Positions 37,241 to 46,677 of a stretch of 48,094 nucleotides of DNA are shown one piece after another (within the stretch, counting starts at the first letter, position 1; every line of letters begins with the position of its first letter). The DNA is from Kordiimonadales bacterium (GTDB lineage Bacteria > Pseudomonadota > Alphaproteobacteria > Sphingomonadales > Kordiimonadaceae): contig WFTS01000027.1 in the NCBI GenBank assembly GCA_015485385.1, forward strand, positions 1 to 48,094, given 5' to 3'. The position numbers and the translations under genes were made by a program. Under the pieces are notes generated by a model. The model saw nothing but the letters and a program-made list of their open reading frames with translations, was not told the DNA's origin and ran no database searches.

Positions 37241-39073
37241 ATGGCACGCGAAGGAATGAGATATCAGGCGTTTAGCCGTCGGGCCTTGATACTCGCAGGT
37301 ATTCAAGGTGCTGCCTTTACGGCGTTAGGGGGGCGGCTCTATTATCTCACTGTTGTGAACGGTGAAAAATACCGCCTTCGCGCCGATAAAAATAGAATAG
37401 CAACACGCATAGTCGTGCCGGAACGCGGCGAAATATTGGATAGAAATAATCAAAAGCTTGCCGTGAATATCCCGGATTTCACAGTATATCTTATCCCAGA
37501 ACAGGCTGGCGATATTAATAAAATACTGGCCCACCTCGCGCACATTCTAAAGCTTAGCAAACGACGTTTGGTTCGGGTGAAGCGTCAAATTAAACGCCAA
37601 CGAAAATTCTCCTCTGTGACAGTGGCCCAAGGCCTTGATTGGGTGACATTCAGTAAAGTGAATGTGGAAATGCCGGACCTTCCCGGTGTCCTGACGGATG
37701 CAGGGCTGAGCCGGTTTTACCCGGACGGCCGTGACATTGCCCATATCGTTGGGTATTTGGGCCGACCAAATGAAGACGAGGTCGCCCTCACGCGGATGTA
37801 CCGCTTGCCAGGCTTTAAAGTCGGTAGGCAGGGGTTGGAACGACGGTTTGAAGATAGTTTGCGCGGCACACCGGGCGCTCGTCGGGTAGAGGTAAACGCT
37901 GTCGGCAGGGAAATCCGAGAACTCCCACCTCGCCGGGATGCAGTGAAGGGACACGACCTACAGCTGGCGTTGGACGTAAGGCTGCAAAAGTTTGCGCTAG
38001 AACGCCTCGGGGAAGAAGCCGCTGGTGTTGTTGTTGTTGATCTGAAAAGCGGGGAACTGGTTACTTTGGCATCTAACCCTACCTATGACCCCAACGAATT
38101 TACGCGGGGGATTAGTCAGGAAAATTATGATGGTCTTTTGAATGACCCTAGGAAACCTTTGTTAAATAAGGCATTATCTGGTCAGTATCCGCCCGGGTCT
38201 ACGATGAAGATGGTTGTTGCGCTCGCAGCCCTTGAACAAGGTGTTATTACCCCAGAAACAGAATTTTTCTGCAACGGCAAGCATAAGTTAGGTGATCATA
38301 CATTCCACTGTTGGAAACGGCGCGGGCACGGTAAGCTCGATTTGTTGGCCGGTATCGCCAATAGCTGCGACGTGTATTTCTATGAAATTGCAGAGCTGCT
38401 TGATATTGAGTTTATCGCAGATATGGCTCGGCGTTTTGGGCTTGGTAAGACATATGATTTAGGAGTGGATGGTGAACGCTCTGGTTTGGTTCCTGATCGT
38501 GCTTGGAAGCGGGATTATTTGCAGCAAGGCTGGAATTTGGGCGAAACTTTAAATGTATCCATTGGGCAAGGGGCGATGTTAGCGACCCCTCTACAGCTTG
38601 CCGTGATGACAGCTCGGTTGGCTACCGGTCGAGATATCATGCCAAAACTGGTCCTTGATACTAGGGTATCTGGGCCAGTGGCTTTCAATCACCTTCAAGT
38701 GAACCCCATACATTTACGGACGGTCAGGCGCGGCATGGAAATGGTGATGGAACCAAGAGGTACTGCCCATGATCGCCGCAGAAGCAAGAGCGCGATAAAA
38801 CAAGCGGGGAAAACTGGAACAGCTCAAGTGCGAAGGATTACCAAAGAACAGCGCGAGGAAGGTTTATTAAACAATAATGAAAAACCTTGGTTGGCGCGAG
38901 ACCATGCTTTGTTTGTGGGTTACGCCCCTACGGAAGACCCGCGTTTCGCCGTTTCTGTGTTGGTACAGCACGGCGGAGGGGGGGCAAGCACAGCAGCGCC
39001 GATCGGTCGGGCGCTACTGGATAAGGCGCTAGAGTTGATGCCTGCACCACCTGAACATGAAGGGGAAGCTTGA
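37241..39073 (+). CDS. mrdA: Penicillin-binding protein 2 (elongation transpeptidase)
   Basis: Crosslinks peptidoglycan of the lateral wall, with RodA as glycosyltransferase partner. It has 610 residues: a short cytoplasmic part, one transmembrane helix, the dimerisation (pedestal) domain with VPERGEILDRNNQKLAVN, then the transpeptidase domain. Catalytic Ser320 is in QYPPGSTMK. The second motif reads SCD (IANSCDVYFYE), which I believe is normal for PBP2. KTG at about residue 524 is in QAGKTGTAQ. Its TGA overlaps the rodA ATG by one base. Confidence 0.97.
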   Translation: MAREGMRYQAFSRRALILAGIQGAAFTALGGRLYYLTVVNGEKYRLRADKNRIATRIVVPERGEILDRNNQKLAVNIPDFTVYLIPEQAGDINKILAHLAHILKLSKRRLVRVKRQIKRQRKFSSVTVAQGLDWVTFSKVNVEMPDLPGVLTDAGLSRFYPDGRDIAHIVGYLGRPNEDEVALTRMYRLPGFKVGRQGLERRFEDSLRGTPGARRVEVNAVGREIRELPPRRDAVKGHDLQLALDVRLQKFALERLGEEAAGVVVVDLKSGELVTLASNPTYDPNEFTRGISQENYDGLLNDPRKPLLNKALSGQYPPGSTMKMVVALAALEQGVITPETEFFCNGKHKLGDHTFHCWKRRGHGKLDLLAGIANSCDVYFYEIAELLDIEFIADMARRFGLGKTYDLGVDGERSGLVPDRAWKRDYLQQGWNLGETLNVSIGQGAMLATPLQLAVMTARLATGRDIMPKLVLDTRVSGPVAFNHLQVNPIHLRTVRRGMEMVMEPRGTAHDRRRSKSAIKQAGKTGTAQVRRITKEQREEGLLNNNEKPWLARDHALFVGYAPTEDPRFAVSVLVQHGGGGASTAAPIGRALLDKALELMPAPPEHEGEA

Positions 39074-40227
39074 TGGCTGTTGGGCGCGTATTTGGACCTC
39101 GAACGGTACAAAAATCTATTCTTCAGCGCTTGTTGGGATTGAACTGGATTATTATCGCGATGATCGCAGCCTTGGCTGTAACGGGTACAGCTATGTTATA
39201 TTCAGTGGCCGGCGGAGAAGTTGATCCTTGGGCATCACGACATGCCATTCGGTTTGGTTTCGCGCTGGTTGTTATGCTGATAATTGCTGTGACAGACATT
39301 CGCTACTGGATGGCTTTGGCCTATCCTGCTTGGGTTGTGGGCTTGTTGCTTTTGGTGTTGGTAGAAGTGTTTGGTGCAATTGGTATGGGCGGCCAGCGCT
39401 GGCTTGATATAGGCTTTATGCGTTTGCAGCCGTCAGAGCTTATGAAAATAGCGGTTATTATGGCACTGGCACGATATTATCACGCACGAACATACTCACA
39501 GAGTAGGCGCATGGGCGCATTGGTTATGCCTCTCGTGCTTATTCTTCTTCCCGCTTTTCTGGTGATTAAACAGCCCGATCTAGGGACTGGGATCACAATC
39601 ATTGCTGGCGGTGTAGCGGTTATGTTTTTGGCAGGTATTCCGGCATGGATTTTTATCAGCGTTGGCCTGAGCGCAGTCCCCGCAGCTTTTGCCGTTTGGC
39701 CATTTTTAAATACCTATCAACAAAACAGAGTTTTGACCTTTTTTAACCCAGAAGCTGACCCTCTAGGCGCCGGGTATCAGATTACCCAGTCAAAAATTGC
39801 ACTTGGTTCTGGCGGCATGACCGGGAAAGGTTTTTTGGAGGGAACGCAAAGCCACTTGAACTTTTTGCCTGAGATGAAGACAGATTTTATCTTCACAGTT
39901 TTGGTGGAGGAATTTGGCTTAATTGGCGCTGTATCCGTTATGCTGTTGTTCGCGGCCGTTCTGATATATGGCCTTTTGGTTGGTATTGGATGCCGCAACC
40001 AGTTCGGACGCTTGCTTGCCTCTGGTTTGGCGATGGCGCTGTTCTTTTATATTTTAATTAATATTGGCATGGTCATGGGCCTGATGCCTGTTGTTGGCGT
40101 GCCGTTGCCGCTTATTTCATACGGCGGTTCCGCTATGCTGACATGGGCGATTGCTTACGGCTTAATATTGTCAGTTGCTACACACCGACATGTAACCTTA
40201 GCTCCGCGAGGGAGTGGACTTGCTTAA
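39073..40227 (+). CDS. rodA: RodA, SEDS peptidoglycan polymerase
   Basis: Glycosyltransferase that polymerises lipid II during elongation, working with PBP2. It has 384 residues and about ten transmembrane segments. Signatures: the first segment with GTAMLYSVAGG, GMGGQRWLDIGFMRLQPSELMKIA, KQPDLGTGI, the extracellular loop with FLPEMKTDFIFTVLVEEFGLIGA (the Glu-Met-x-Thr-Asp of SEDS proteins), and GVPLPLISYGGSAML near the end. ATG 39073 overlaps the mrdA stop (TGATG). Last gene of the elongasome cluster. Confidence 0.97.
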   Translation: MAVGRVFGPRTVQKSILQRLLGLNWIIIAMIAALAVTGTAMLYSVAGGEVDPWASRHAIRFGFALVVMLIIAVTDIRYWMALAYPAWVVGLLLLVLVEVFGAIGMGGQRWLDIGFMRLQPSELMKIAVIMALARYYHARTYSQSRRMGALVMPLVLILLPAFLVIKQPDLGTGITIIAGGVAVMFLAGIPAWIFISVGLSAVPAAFAVWPFLNTYQQNRVLTFFNPEADPLGAGYQITQSKIALGSGGMTGKGFLEGTQSHLNFLPEMKTDFIFTVLVEEFGLIGAVSVMLLFAAVLIYGLLVGIGCRNQFGRLLASGLAMALFFYILINIGMVMGLMPVVGVPLPLISYGGSAMLTWAIAYGLILSVATHRHVTLAPRGSGLA

Positions 40228-40266
40228 AACCAGACCGAGCGAATAGTCGTATCAGTCTACTTCAGC

Positions 40267-41400
40267 CTAATGTATTTTTCTCTTTGCTGGCTTGCGGCCC
40301 GTTTCGCGGCTGATCCTGCGACCTTTAGGTGGTCTGCGCATGGTGGTTTGTGCCAAAACTATTTGGTCTCTGCCATTTTCTTTGGCGACATATAAGGCTT
40401 TATCGGCCATGCTAAGCAATAGATCAATGTTATCTACGGCAATGTCACCCATCACCATGCCAATGCTAACGGTTGCTGAAAAGGAAAACTTTTTTGTTGT
40501 GATTGTATGGTTTGCGATTGAAGACCGAATTGCCTCGCAGCAAGCCTGAGTTTCGTCAAAACTGGCTCTGGGTAAAATAACAGCGAATTCCTCTCCGCCA
40601 AAGCGTGCCAACATCGGACGGGGTAAATCCGGCTGCTCAATCAGCGCCCACCGTGCAAGAATGTGTTCACATTCCAAAACCAAATGCTGTAGTGCCAAAT
40701 CCCCAGCCTGATGGCCAAATGTATCGTTAATGTTTTTGAAAAAATCAATATCCCAAATCAAAACGCCACAGGGCAAACTGCTTTTGTTTTCTTTTAATTG
40801 TTTAATATATTGGATGAAACTTCGACGATTTTGGCTTCCTGTGAGCGTATCAGTCGCCATCATTTTTTGCATCTGATTTTCGCGCTGAACTTCTAGTGTC
40901 ATGTCTTGCATTAAGATTTGCAGAACAGGTGTTCCGTCCCACGGAAGTTTGGCGATCGTGATCGTCATTATTTTTCGAGGTTGGCCGTGTGGTTGGATAA
41001 TGATGTTTTTTCTTTTCACAACTCCGCTTGAACTAAATACCTGCTGTAAATAGGGCGCAAAATCGGTAGCTTGCTGGTCGGTTAAATGATCAAGAATATG
41101 CTGGCCTATAATGGCGTCGCTCGAACAGCCTAAAAAATCACACGCGGCTTGATTGGCGAATAAAATCCCTTGCGGCTGATGGATGATAAGTCCAACAGGC
41201 AGTAAGTCTAATATCATGCCAATGCGATCTTCGGTATCAACCAGCGTTTCTTTAGTGGCGATTGCATCTGCTAGGCCATCAATATCTTCGATAAAATCGA
41301 TGAAATACCTCCTTCTGTGAATGGCATAGTCTAGCCGTGTTTGGTTAACAGGATGCAAACGCGGTTTCGCTTGGAACCGATAGCTTGATGCGAACGGCAT
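40267..41400 (-). CDS. PAS-GGDEF diguanylate cyclase
   Basis: Predicted to make cyclic di-GMP. It has 377 residues. A PAS domain (about residues 60-170: LDLLPVGLIIHQPQGILFANQAACDFLG) is followed by a GGDEF domain (about 180-350) with TDTLTGSQNRRSFIQYI, ILIWDIDFFKNINDTFGHQAGD-like motif and the active-site signature RFGGEEFAVILP. GGEEF is a functional variant. No RxxD inhibitory site is seen at the usual place (PRPMLARFGG), so product inhibition may be absent. No membrane segment; the N-terminus may be preceded by other starts. The PAS ligand is unknown. The C-terminus is very basic (RRPPKGRRISRETGRKPAKRK). Confidence 0.9.
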   Translation of the reverse strand: MPFASSYRFQAKPRLHPVNQTRLDYAIHRRRYFIDFIEDIDGLADAIATKETLVDTEDRIGMILDLLPVGLIIHQPQGILFANQAACDFLGCSSDAIIGQHILDHLTDQQATDFAPYLQQVFSSSGVVKRKNIIIQPHGQPRKIMTITIAKLPWDGTPVLQILMQDMTLEVQRENQMQKMMATDTLTGSQNRRSFIQYIKQLKENKSSLPCGVLIWDIDFFKNINDTFGHQAGDLALQHLVLECEHILARWALIEQPDLPRPMLARFGGEEFAVILPRASFDETQACCEAIRSSIANHTITTKKFSFSATVSIGMVMGDIAVDNIDLLLSMADKALYVAKENGRDQIVLAQTTMRRPPKGRRISRETGRKPAKRKIH

Positions 41401-41444
41401 AGCCTGTATGATGCCATAAATTTATTCATCCCGGGGAGGGGACT

Positions 41445-42776
41445 ATGAAGATATTGAAAGCTGGATTGATCGGGTCGTTATTAGCGACTGGAATAGCCGG
41501 GACCGCTGAGGTGTTTGCGACCGACTTAGACCGGGCGGTTGAAAAAGATTATGCCTACCTTGAAGCGCTTTATAAGCATTTACACAGCAACCCTGAAATT
41601 TCGTATCAGGAAGAAAAAACGTCCGCCCGCATCGCCGATGAATTACGCAGTGTTGGCTTCGAGGTTACAGAGAAGGTTGGTGGGTATGGTATTGTGGCCG
41701 TGCTAAGAAATGGTGACGGTCCTACGGTTTTGGTGCGCAGTGATATGGATGCACTGCCCGTGAAAGAACAAACCGGACTTAAGATTTCAAGCACTGCGAC
41801 AACAACCGACGATCAAGGCGCTGTCGTGCCTATCATGCACGCTTGTGGGCACGATGTTCATATGACCTCTCTTGTGGGCACAGCTCGGCGACTTGTGGCT
41901 ATGCAGGATCGTTGGCAAGGGACGTTGGTGATGATCGGCCAACCTGCTGAAGAACGGGTTGGCGGAGCCAAAGCCATGTTGGCGGATGGCTTGTTTGAGA
42001 AATTCCCTCGACCAGATTATAATATTGCCCTTCATGTCAGTGCTACAATGGCCGCTGGCGATGTTGGAATGGCAAGTGGATACGCGCTTGCAAATGTCAA
42101 TTCTGTTGATATTCAGGTGAAGGGTGTCGGTGGTCACGGAGCTTATCCGCATACTACCAAAGACCCTGTCGTGCTGGCTTCTCAGATCGTTGTGGCCTTG
42201 CAAACTTTAGTGTCACGTGAAGTCTCACCACTTGAACCCGCCGTTGTGACGGTTGGGTCTTTCCATGCTGGTACGAAGCATAATATTATTTCAGATGAGG
42301 CCAGACTGCAGTTGACGGTGCGGTCTTATTCAGATGATGTCCGTACAACGCTTTTGGATGGTATTAAGCGCATCGCACATGCTCAGGCGGCCTCAGCCGG
42401 TTTGCCGGAGGATAAATGGCCTGTGGTGACATACAGCGAGGGCACGCCGTCAACATATAATAACCCAGATCTTACTACGCGCGTTGCCAAGGTTTTTACG
42501 CGCAAATTCGGCCCGGAACGGGTGCACTTGTTGTCACCCGTTATGGGCGCAGAAGATTTCGCTTATTTTGGCCGTGTGGAGCCTAAAATCCCAAGCTTAA
42601 TGTTTTGGTTAGGGGCTACTCGGTCTGAGGATATCGCTGCAGCAGAGCGCGGTGAGAAAAAACTGTCCAGTTTGCATTCCCCTTTCTTTTCGCCGGACCG
42701 GGAGAAAACCTTGCGTACAGGTGTTGCTGCCATGACTACAGTTGTCTTGGATTTGATGGCTAAACCCAAAAACTAA
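41445..42776 (+). CDS. Exported M20 family amidohydrolase (HipO/AbgB-like)
   Basis: Metallohydrolase of the M20D group, which cleaves N-acyl amino acids or similar amides. It has 443 residues. The N-terminal signal peptide (LIGSLLATGIAGTAEVFA-T) suggests export. Metal-site motifs are present: HSNPEISYQEEKTS, MHACGHDVHMTSLVG, GQPAEERVGGAKAML, and the distal His in a VMGAEDFAYFG context. The dimerisation domain contains VKGVGGHGAYPHTTKDPV. ATG 41445 follows GGGGAGGGGA. It stands alone between the cyclase and zur. The substrate is unknown. Confidence 0.9.
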   Translation: MKILKAGLIGSLLATGIAGTAEVFATDLDRAVEKDYAYLEALYKHLHSNPEISYQEEKTSARIADELRSVGFEVTEKVGGYGIVAVLRNGDGPTVLVRSDMDALPVKEQTGLKISSTATTTDDQGAVVPIMHACGHDVHMTSLVGTARRLVAMQDRWQGTLVMIGQPAEERVGGAKAMLADGLFEKFPRPDYNIALHVSATMAAGDVGMASGYALANVNSVDIQVKGVGGHGAYPHTTKDPVVLASQIVVALQTLVSREVSPLEPAVVTVGSFHAGTKHNIISDEARLQLTVRSYSDDVRTTLLDGIKRIAHAQAASAGLPEDKWPVVTYSEGTPSTYNNPDLTTRVAKVFTRKFGPERVHLLSPVMGAEDFAYFGRVEPKIPSLMFWLGATRSEDIAAAERGEKKLSSLHSPFFSPDREKTLRTGVAAMTTVVLDLMAKPKN

Positions 42777-42784
42777 AGCATGTG

Positions 42785-42807
42785 AAAGCTGGATTCAGGT
42801 CAGCTTT
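42785..42807 (+). terminator. Weak hairpin after the amidohydrolase gene
   Basis: AAAGCTG / CAGCTTT, 7-bp stem with a 9-base loop, just after the stop codon. There is no T run, so it is at best a weak terminator. Confidence 0.3.
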
Positions 42808-42842
42808 AGGATTAAGGTAGGGTAAAACTTTAGGGGAATATT

Positions 42843-43316
42843 GTGGCGCATAAACATGATCATGAAGCCTGTATTGAAAATGCTGTAGCAGACGCAGAGC
42901 GAATTTGCGCGGATCGAGGTACGCGTTTCACTGATTTGCGCCGCCGCATCCTAACGATGATCTGGCAGGGTCATAAGGCCGTCAAAGCCTATGACTTGCT
43001 TGATCAATTAGCGACCACGGGCGGTTCAGCCAAGCCGCCAACTGTTTACCGTGCCTTGGATTTCCTGATGGAAGAAGGGTTGGTTCATAAAATTGAATCG
43101 CTTAATGCTTATGTTGGCTGTCCTCATCCGGGGGACAACCATATTAGCCAGTTTTTAATATGCGATAAGTGTGAAACCGTTGAAGAGGTTGCGTCAGGCG
43201 CCTTGAATGCGGCTGTAAAAGCCGTCGCTCGCGACAGTGGTTTTAGCATTCACAAGCAAACACTTGAACTTCACGGTATGTGCAAGCGGTGCTTGCAGGA
43301 TAAAAAGGCTGCATGA
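42843..43316 (+). CDS. zur: Fur family regulator, probably Zur (zinc uptake regulator)
   Basis: A 157-residue metal-dependent repressor. The winged helix spans about residues 20-90 (RGTRFTDLRRRILTMIWQGHKAVKAYDLLDQL, PPTVYRALDFLMEEGLVHKIES). The structural zinc site is two CxxC pairs, CDKC and CKRC. The His-rich N-terminus (MAHKHDHEAC) and overall pattern resemble alphaproteobacterial Zur rather than Fur or Irr. GTG 42843 has AGGGGA seven bases upstream. No zinc transporter genes are adjacent, so the zinc assignment rests on subfamily resemblance. Confidence 0.82.
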   Translation: MAHKHDHEACIENAVADAERICADRGTRFTDLRRRILTMIWQGHKAVKAYDLLDQLATTGGSAKPPTVYRALDFLMEEGLVHKIESLNAYVGCPHPGDNHISQFLICDKCETVEEVASGALNAAVKAVARDSGFSIHKQTLELHGMCKRCLQDKKAA

Positions 43317-43367
43317 AGCAGATTAAACTAGTCTTTTGGCGGTGAGCCGGGTAAACGGCGTAGCCTT

Positions 43368-45698
43368 ATGGCTGAACTCTTGGAAATATCAAATACGGTT
43401 GCCGAATTTATTGATTTGGCACGGTCTCAGCTTGCTGGCGGGGATGCCATTTCGGCTGAGCAAACCGCCCGCGCTGTCATTAGTCTGGACTGTAAGTCTA
43501 GTGGTGGCTGGCATATGCTTGGAGAGATACTATCGCAGCAACCTGGACGCCGTGGTGAGGCCTCTCACGCTTTTGCTAAAGCGTTAGAGCTTGACCCAAA
43601 GAACAGTGATGCGCTCGGCGGGCAGAAAATATTGAGCGCTAGAGAAACGGCTGCACCTATGAAGGCCATGTTTGCTGACGGGGCATCAATCTTACCTCAC
43701 TTGGCAGCCATGAGCGGTAAAGATCAATTGATAGCAGATGCGCGCTCTGCAGAAACGTCTGCCCATTACCACGAAGCCAAGCGTGCATGGGAAGCTGTCT
43801 TAGAACTTGACCCATCCGATACTTGGGCTTGGAGCCAATATGGCCACCTATTGAGTGTCCATCTACATCAATATGGCGATGCTGAGGCTGCGTTTCGCCG
43901 TGCTATTGAAGAAGACCCCACCGATGATTGGGCCTTCGGAAAATTAGGCATTATGATTGCTGATTTTCAGGGGCGTGTTCGAGAAGGGCAGGCATTGTTA
44001 CGCGAAGCCATTCGGCTTGACCCTAGCGAACCATATTATCATGGTTGGCTTGGTTGGTCTTTGTACCGTCAAAGTGAAAATTTGGGTGATGCCGAAGCAG
44101 AATTGTTGGAAGCCACCCGCCTGCAAAGTGATTATCAGTGGGCGTATTTTCACCTTGGGTATGTGCGCTATGTGATGGGCACCAAACCGCGTCAGGCACG
44201 AAAAGATCTTTTACGAGCCGTGGAACTAGACCCTAGCGATGTTGCAGCGCTTTATAATTTGGCAGCCTTATTCGATGAGCAATTGGATGCTCCCCAAAAG
44301 GCAGAGGCATATTTTTTAAAAGTTGTTGCGTTAGATCCTGATCATGCGGCCAGTCACTTTCGCCTTGCCATGCTTTTTGAGCGTGACCCTGCTTTGTACG
44401 GAAAAGCACAATTTCATTATCAGCAGATATTATCTTGCTACCCAAAAGATTTAACAGCACTGCGTTGTTTGGCATCCTTATACTGTGAGAAAATGGCACG
44501 TTTTGATGATGCGCGTGCCTTGTATGAAGAGGCTTTGCGTGTAGCCCCTAATGATGCTGACCTTCATTATAAATTTGGCTGTATGTTGTGGTACGATCTC
44601 GGTAAAAATGATCTTGGAATTTCACATTTGGAACAGGCAACGATACTAGCTCCTGATGTTGAACTGGGTTGGGCTTCGCTTGGGGAGGCACTTGAAGCAA
44701 CAGGATCTGATTATGACGGTGCGGAAAAATGCTATTTGAAAGCCCTTGATTTGTCCCCTGAGTATTACTGGGTTCACACTCATTACGGCGCGCTGTTATA
44801 TCGGCACCTTGCTAAGCCTGATGATGCCCGCAGGCATTTGCTTAGGGCCATTGAAATCAATTCCAGCTATGCTTGGGGCTGGCAACAGTTGGCAAAGTTT
44901 TATTGTGTTATTGATAAAAATTTTGATCTAGCGCACAGCGCCTATCTTCGTGCGATAGAGGTTGATTCAGAAGATGGCACGGCTTTGTTTGATTTGGTGG
45001 AAATGAATTTGGGGCAGCGTTCACGTCCAGATTTGGTTTCTGCTGAGGCTGCGCTCCTGTGTGAACGATATCCAGAAAGTGGGTATGCTTGGTCGTTGCG
45101 CGCTATTGTGGCCCGGTTTCAGGGTGAAAGCCGGACTATCGTTGAAGACTATTATAAAAAAGCAACAGATGCTGACCCTGAAAATCATTGGTGCTGGCAT
45201 GTGCGTGCAGATTATATGCTTTATAATCTGGGTGAGATGGGGGAAGCCGAGGAGATGCTTTTAACATCAATGAAATATGAAACCCGATGCACCTCAACTG
45301 TGGCTGATCTTGGGCTTATTCGTTTGGCGCAAGGCGAGCAAGATATTGCCCGAGCGCTGTTTGAAAAAGCTTTGGAGGATGATGATCAAAGCGATGAATG
45401 TTGGCGGCTTTATGGGCGGTTTTTATTTCTAATCGGCGATGATCCCGCGCTGATAGAAGAAAGTTTTGACCGCGCGATTGAATATGGCCCCTATGATTTT
45501 GAAAATCGGTTGTTTTTAGCCGTATTCCTTGAAAGCCAGCAGGACCGGGCAGCAGAAGCAGCATCCATTTGGGAAAAGGCTCGGGCTCTTGCTCCAAAAG
45601 GGTTTGATTTGGCACAGTGGGCTGACCTTCAGATGCGGCCATTGATACTGCGGCATATTTTGCCACAAAAGCCCACTGCGCAAATGGCCTTATTCTAA
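43368..45698 (+). CDS. Large tetratricopeptide-repeat protein
   Basis: A 776-residue protein made almost wholly of TPR-type helix pairs, with no signal peptide, membrane segment or enzyme domain that I can see. About eighteen repeats are visible from A/LELDPxxxxAW and LYREALRLDPSEPYYHGWLGWSLY-type units, many with a Trp near the start of helix A. It is probably a cytoplasmic solenoid that scaffolds protein partners. It follows zur by 51 bases on the same strand. The function is unknown. Confidence 0.8.
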   Translation: MAELLEISNTVAEFIDLARSQLAGGDAISAEQTARAVISLDCKSSGGWHMLGEILSQQPGRRGEASHAFAKALELDPKNSDALGGQKILSARETAAPMKAMFADGASILPHLAAMSGKDQLIADARSAETSAHYHEAKRAWEAVLELDPSDTWAWSQYGHLLSVHLHQYGDAEAAFRRAIEEDPTDDWAFGKLGIMIADFQGRVREGQALLREAIRLDPSEPYYHGWLGWSLYRQSENLGDAEAELLEATRLQSDYQWAYFHLGYVRYVMGTKPRQARKDLLRAVELDPSDVAALYNLAALFDEQLDAPQKAEAYFLKVVALDPDHAASHFRLAMLFERDPALYGKAQFHYQQILSCYPKDLTALRCLASLYCEKMARFDDARALYEEALRVAPNDADLHYKFGCMLWYDLGKNDLGISHLEQATILAPDVELGWASLGEALEATGSDYDGAEKCYLKALDLSPEYYWVHTHYGALLYRHLAKPDDARRHLLRAIEINSSYAWGWQQLAKFYCVIDKNFDLAHSAYLRAIEVDSEDGTALFDLVEMNLGQRSRPDLVSAEAALLCERYPESGYAWSLRAIVARFQGESRTIVEDYYKKATDADPENHWCWHVRADYMLYNLGEMGEAEEMLLTSMKYETRCTSTVADLGLIRLAQGEQDIARALFEKALEDDDQSDECWRLYGRFLFLIGDDPALIEESFDRAIEYGPYDFENRLFLAVFLESQQDRAAEAASIWEKARALAPKGFDLAQWADLQMRPLILRHILPQKPTAQMALF

Positions 45699-45715
45699 GC
45701 CGCAGGCTAATTCTT

Positions 45716-46186
45716 TTAGATATGGCAGCTGCTAAAGCCGTGTTTTGATAGATATTTCTGGTGATATTCTTCTGCCGGCCAGTATGTAGTGGCTGGTTCT
45801 ATAGCCGTGACAATTTCTTTCTTGAAACGACCTGAGGCTGATAGGGCAGCCTTTGCATCTTCTGCTGCAGATTTTTGTTGATCATCTTGATAGAAAATCA
45901 CCGAGCGATATTGACTGCCAATATCTGGCCCTTGACGGTTTAATTCTGTTGGATTGTGGTTGTCGAAGAAAACACTAACCAGTTCCGAGTAGGTAATTAT
46001 GTCAGGGTCATACATTAATTGCACCACTTCGGCATGTCCCGATTTGCTCTTGCAAATATCTTGGTAGCTTGGGTTATCAAGTGTACCGCCCATATAGCCA
46101 ACTGAAGTTTCAATGACCCCCTTCGTGGTCCGGAACAGTTCTTCTACACCCCAAAAACAGCCAGCACCAAATGTTGCTTTTGCCAT
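45716..46186 (-). CDS. msrA: Peptide-methionine (S)-S-oxide reductase
   Basis: Repairs the S form of methionine sulfoxide in oxidised proteins. It has 156 residues. The catalytic Cys10 is in GAGCFWGVEELF, followed by GVIETSVGYMGG, SYQDICKSKSGHAEVVQ and FFDNHNPTELNRQGPDIGSQYRS, all family signatures. The resolving cysteine is probably in the C-terminal FSSCHI. ATG 46186 follows AAAAGGA. It stands alone on the minus strand. Confidence 0.97.
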   Translation of the reverse strand: MAKATFGAGCFWGVEELFRTTKGVIETSVGYMGGTLDNPSYQDICKSKSGHAEVVQLMYDPDIITYSELVSVFFDNHNPTELNRQGPDIGSQYRSVIFYQDDQQKSAAEDAKAALSASGRFKKEIVTAIEPATTYWPAEEYHQKYLSKHGFSSCHI

Positions 46187-46299
46187 GATATGGTCCTTTT
46201 TACTCGCTTTACATAGCGTTTGTTGATTTAGGGCTTTATATGGAAGTCTTACCTCGTGTTGTCGAGGGGCAATTGAGTAAAAATATAGGGAGCTGGTCT

Positions 46300-46671
46300 G
46301 TGATCCGGTTTGTGAGAAATTTTCTGATGGTATTGTATGTTGCGGGGGGCAGTGCAGCGTTTGCTCAGTCGAGCCAAATCCCGAAAGATTTACTGGACTT
46401 GGATTACCAACGCTGTGTCAATGACTGTGTGCCTGGTTTTGGTGAAGCCACGTGTAAACCACTGTGTGATTGTACGGTTGGTGCATTTAAGAAGCGCTTG
46501 AATTTTGATGCTTATCTAGAATTGTCTGTGCAATTATCACGCGGCGAAATTTCGCCGGAGAGCCGTATCTTACTGGATGATATTGCCAAAACATGTACGG
46601 CTAAAATTGAACAAGATGGTATCATTGTGGGTGGCCCCACTGAAGCTCAGGCCGACAAGCCTAAGCCGTAG
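46300..46671 (+). CDS. Small exported cysteine-rich protein
   Basis: Not recognised as a named family. GTG 46300 has AGGGAG seven bases upstream and yields MIRFVRNFLMVLYVAGGSAAFAQ, a standard signal peptide with cleavage after AFA. An upstream start at 46240 would bury that signal behind 20 extra residues. The mature part of about 100 residues has a Cys cluster, CVNDCVPGFGEATCKPLCDC, and one more Cys near TCTAKIE, suggesting disulfides or metal binding. The tail is Pro/Lys-rich. It may be related to small periplasmic proteins of alphaproteobacteria, but no function is assignable. Confidence 0.65.
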   Translation: MIRFVRNFLMVLYVAGGSAAFAQSSQIPKDLLDLDYQRCVNDCVPGFGEATCKPLCDCTVGAFKKRLNFDAYLELSVQLSRGEISPESRILLDDIAKTCTAKIEQDGIIVGGPTEAQADKPKP

Positions 46672-46677
46672 ATTTTC

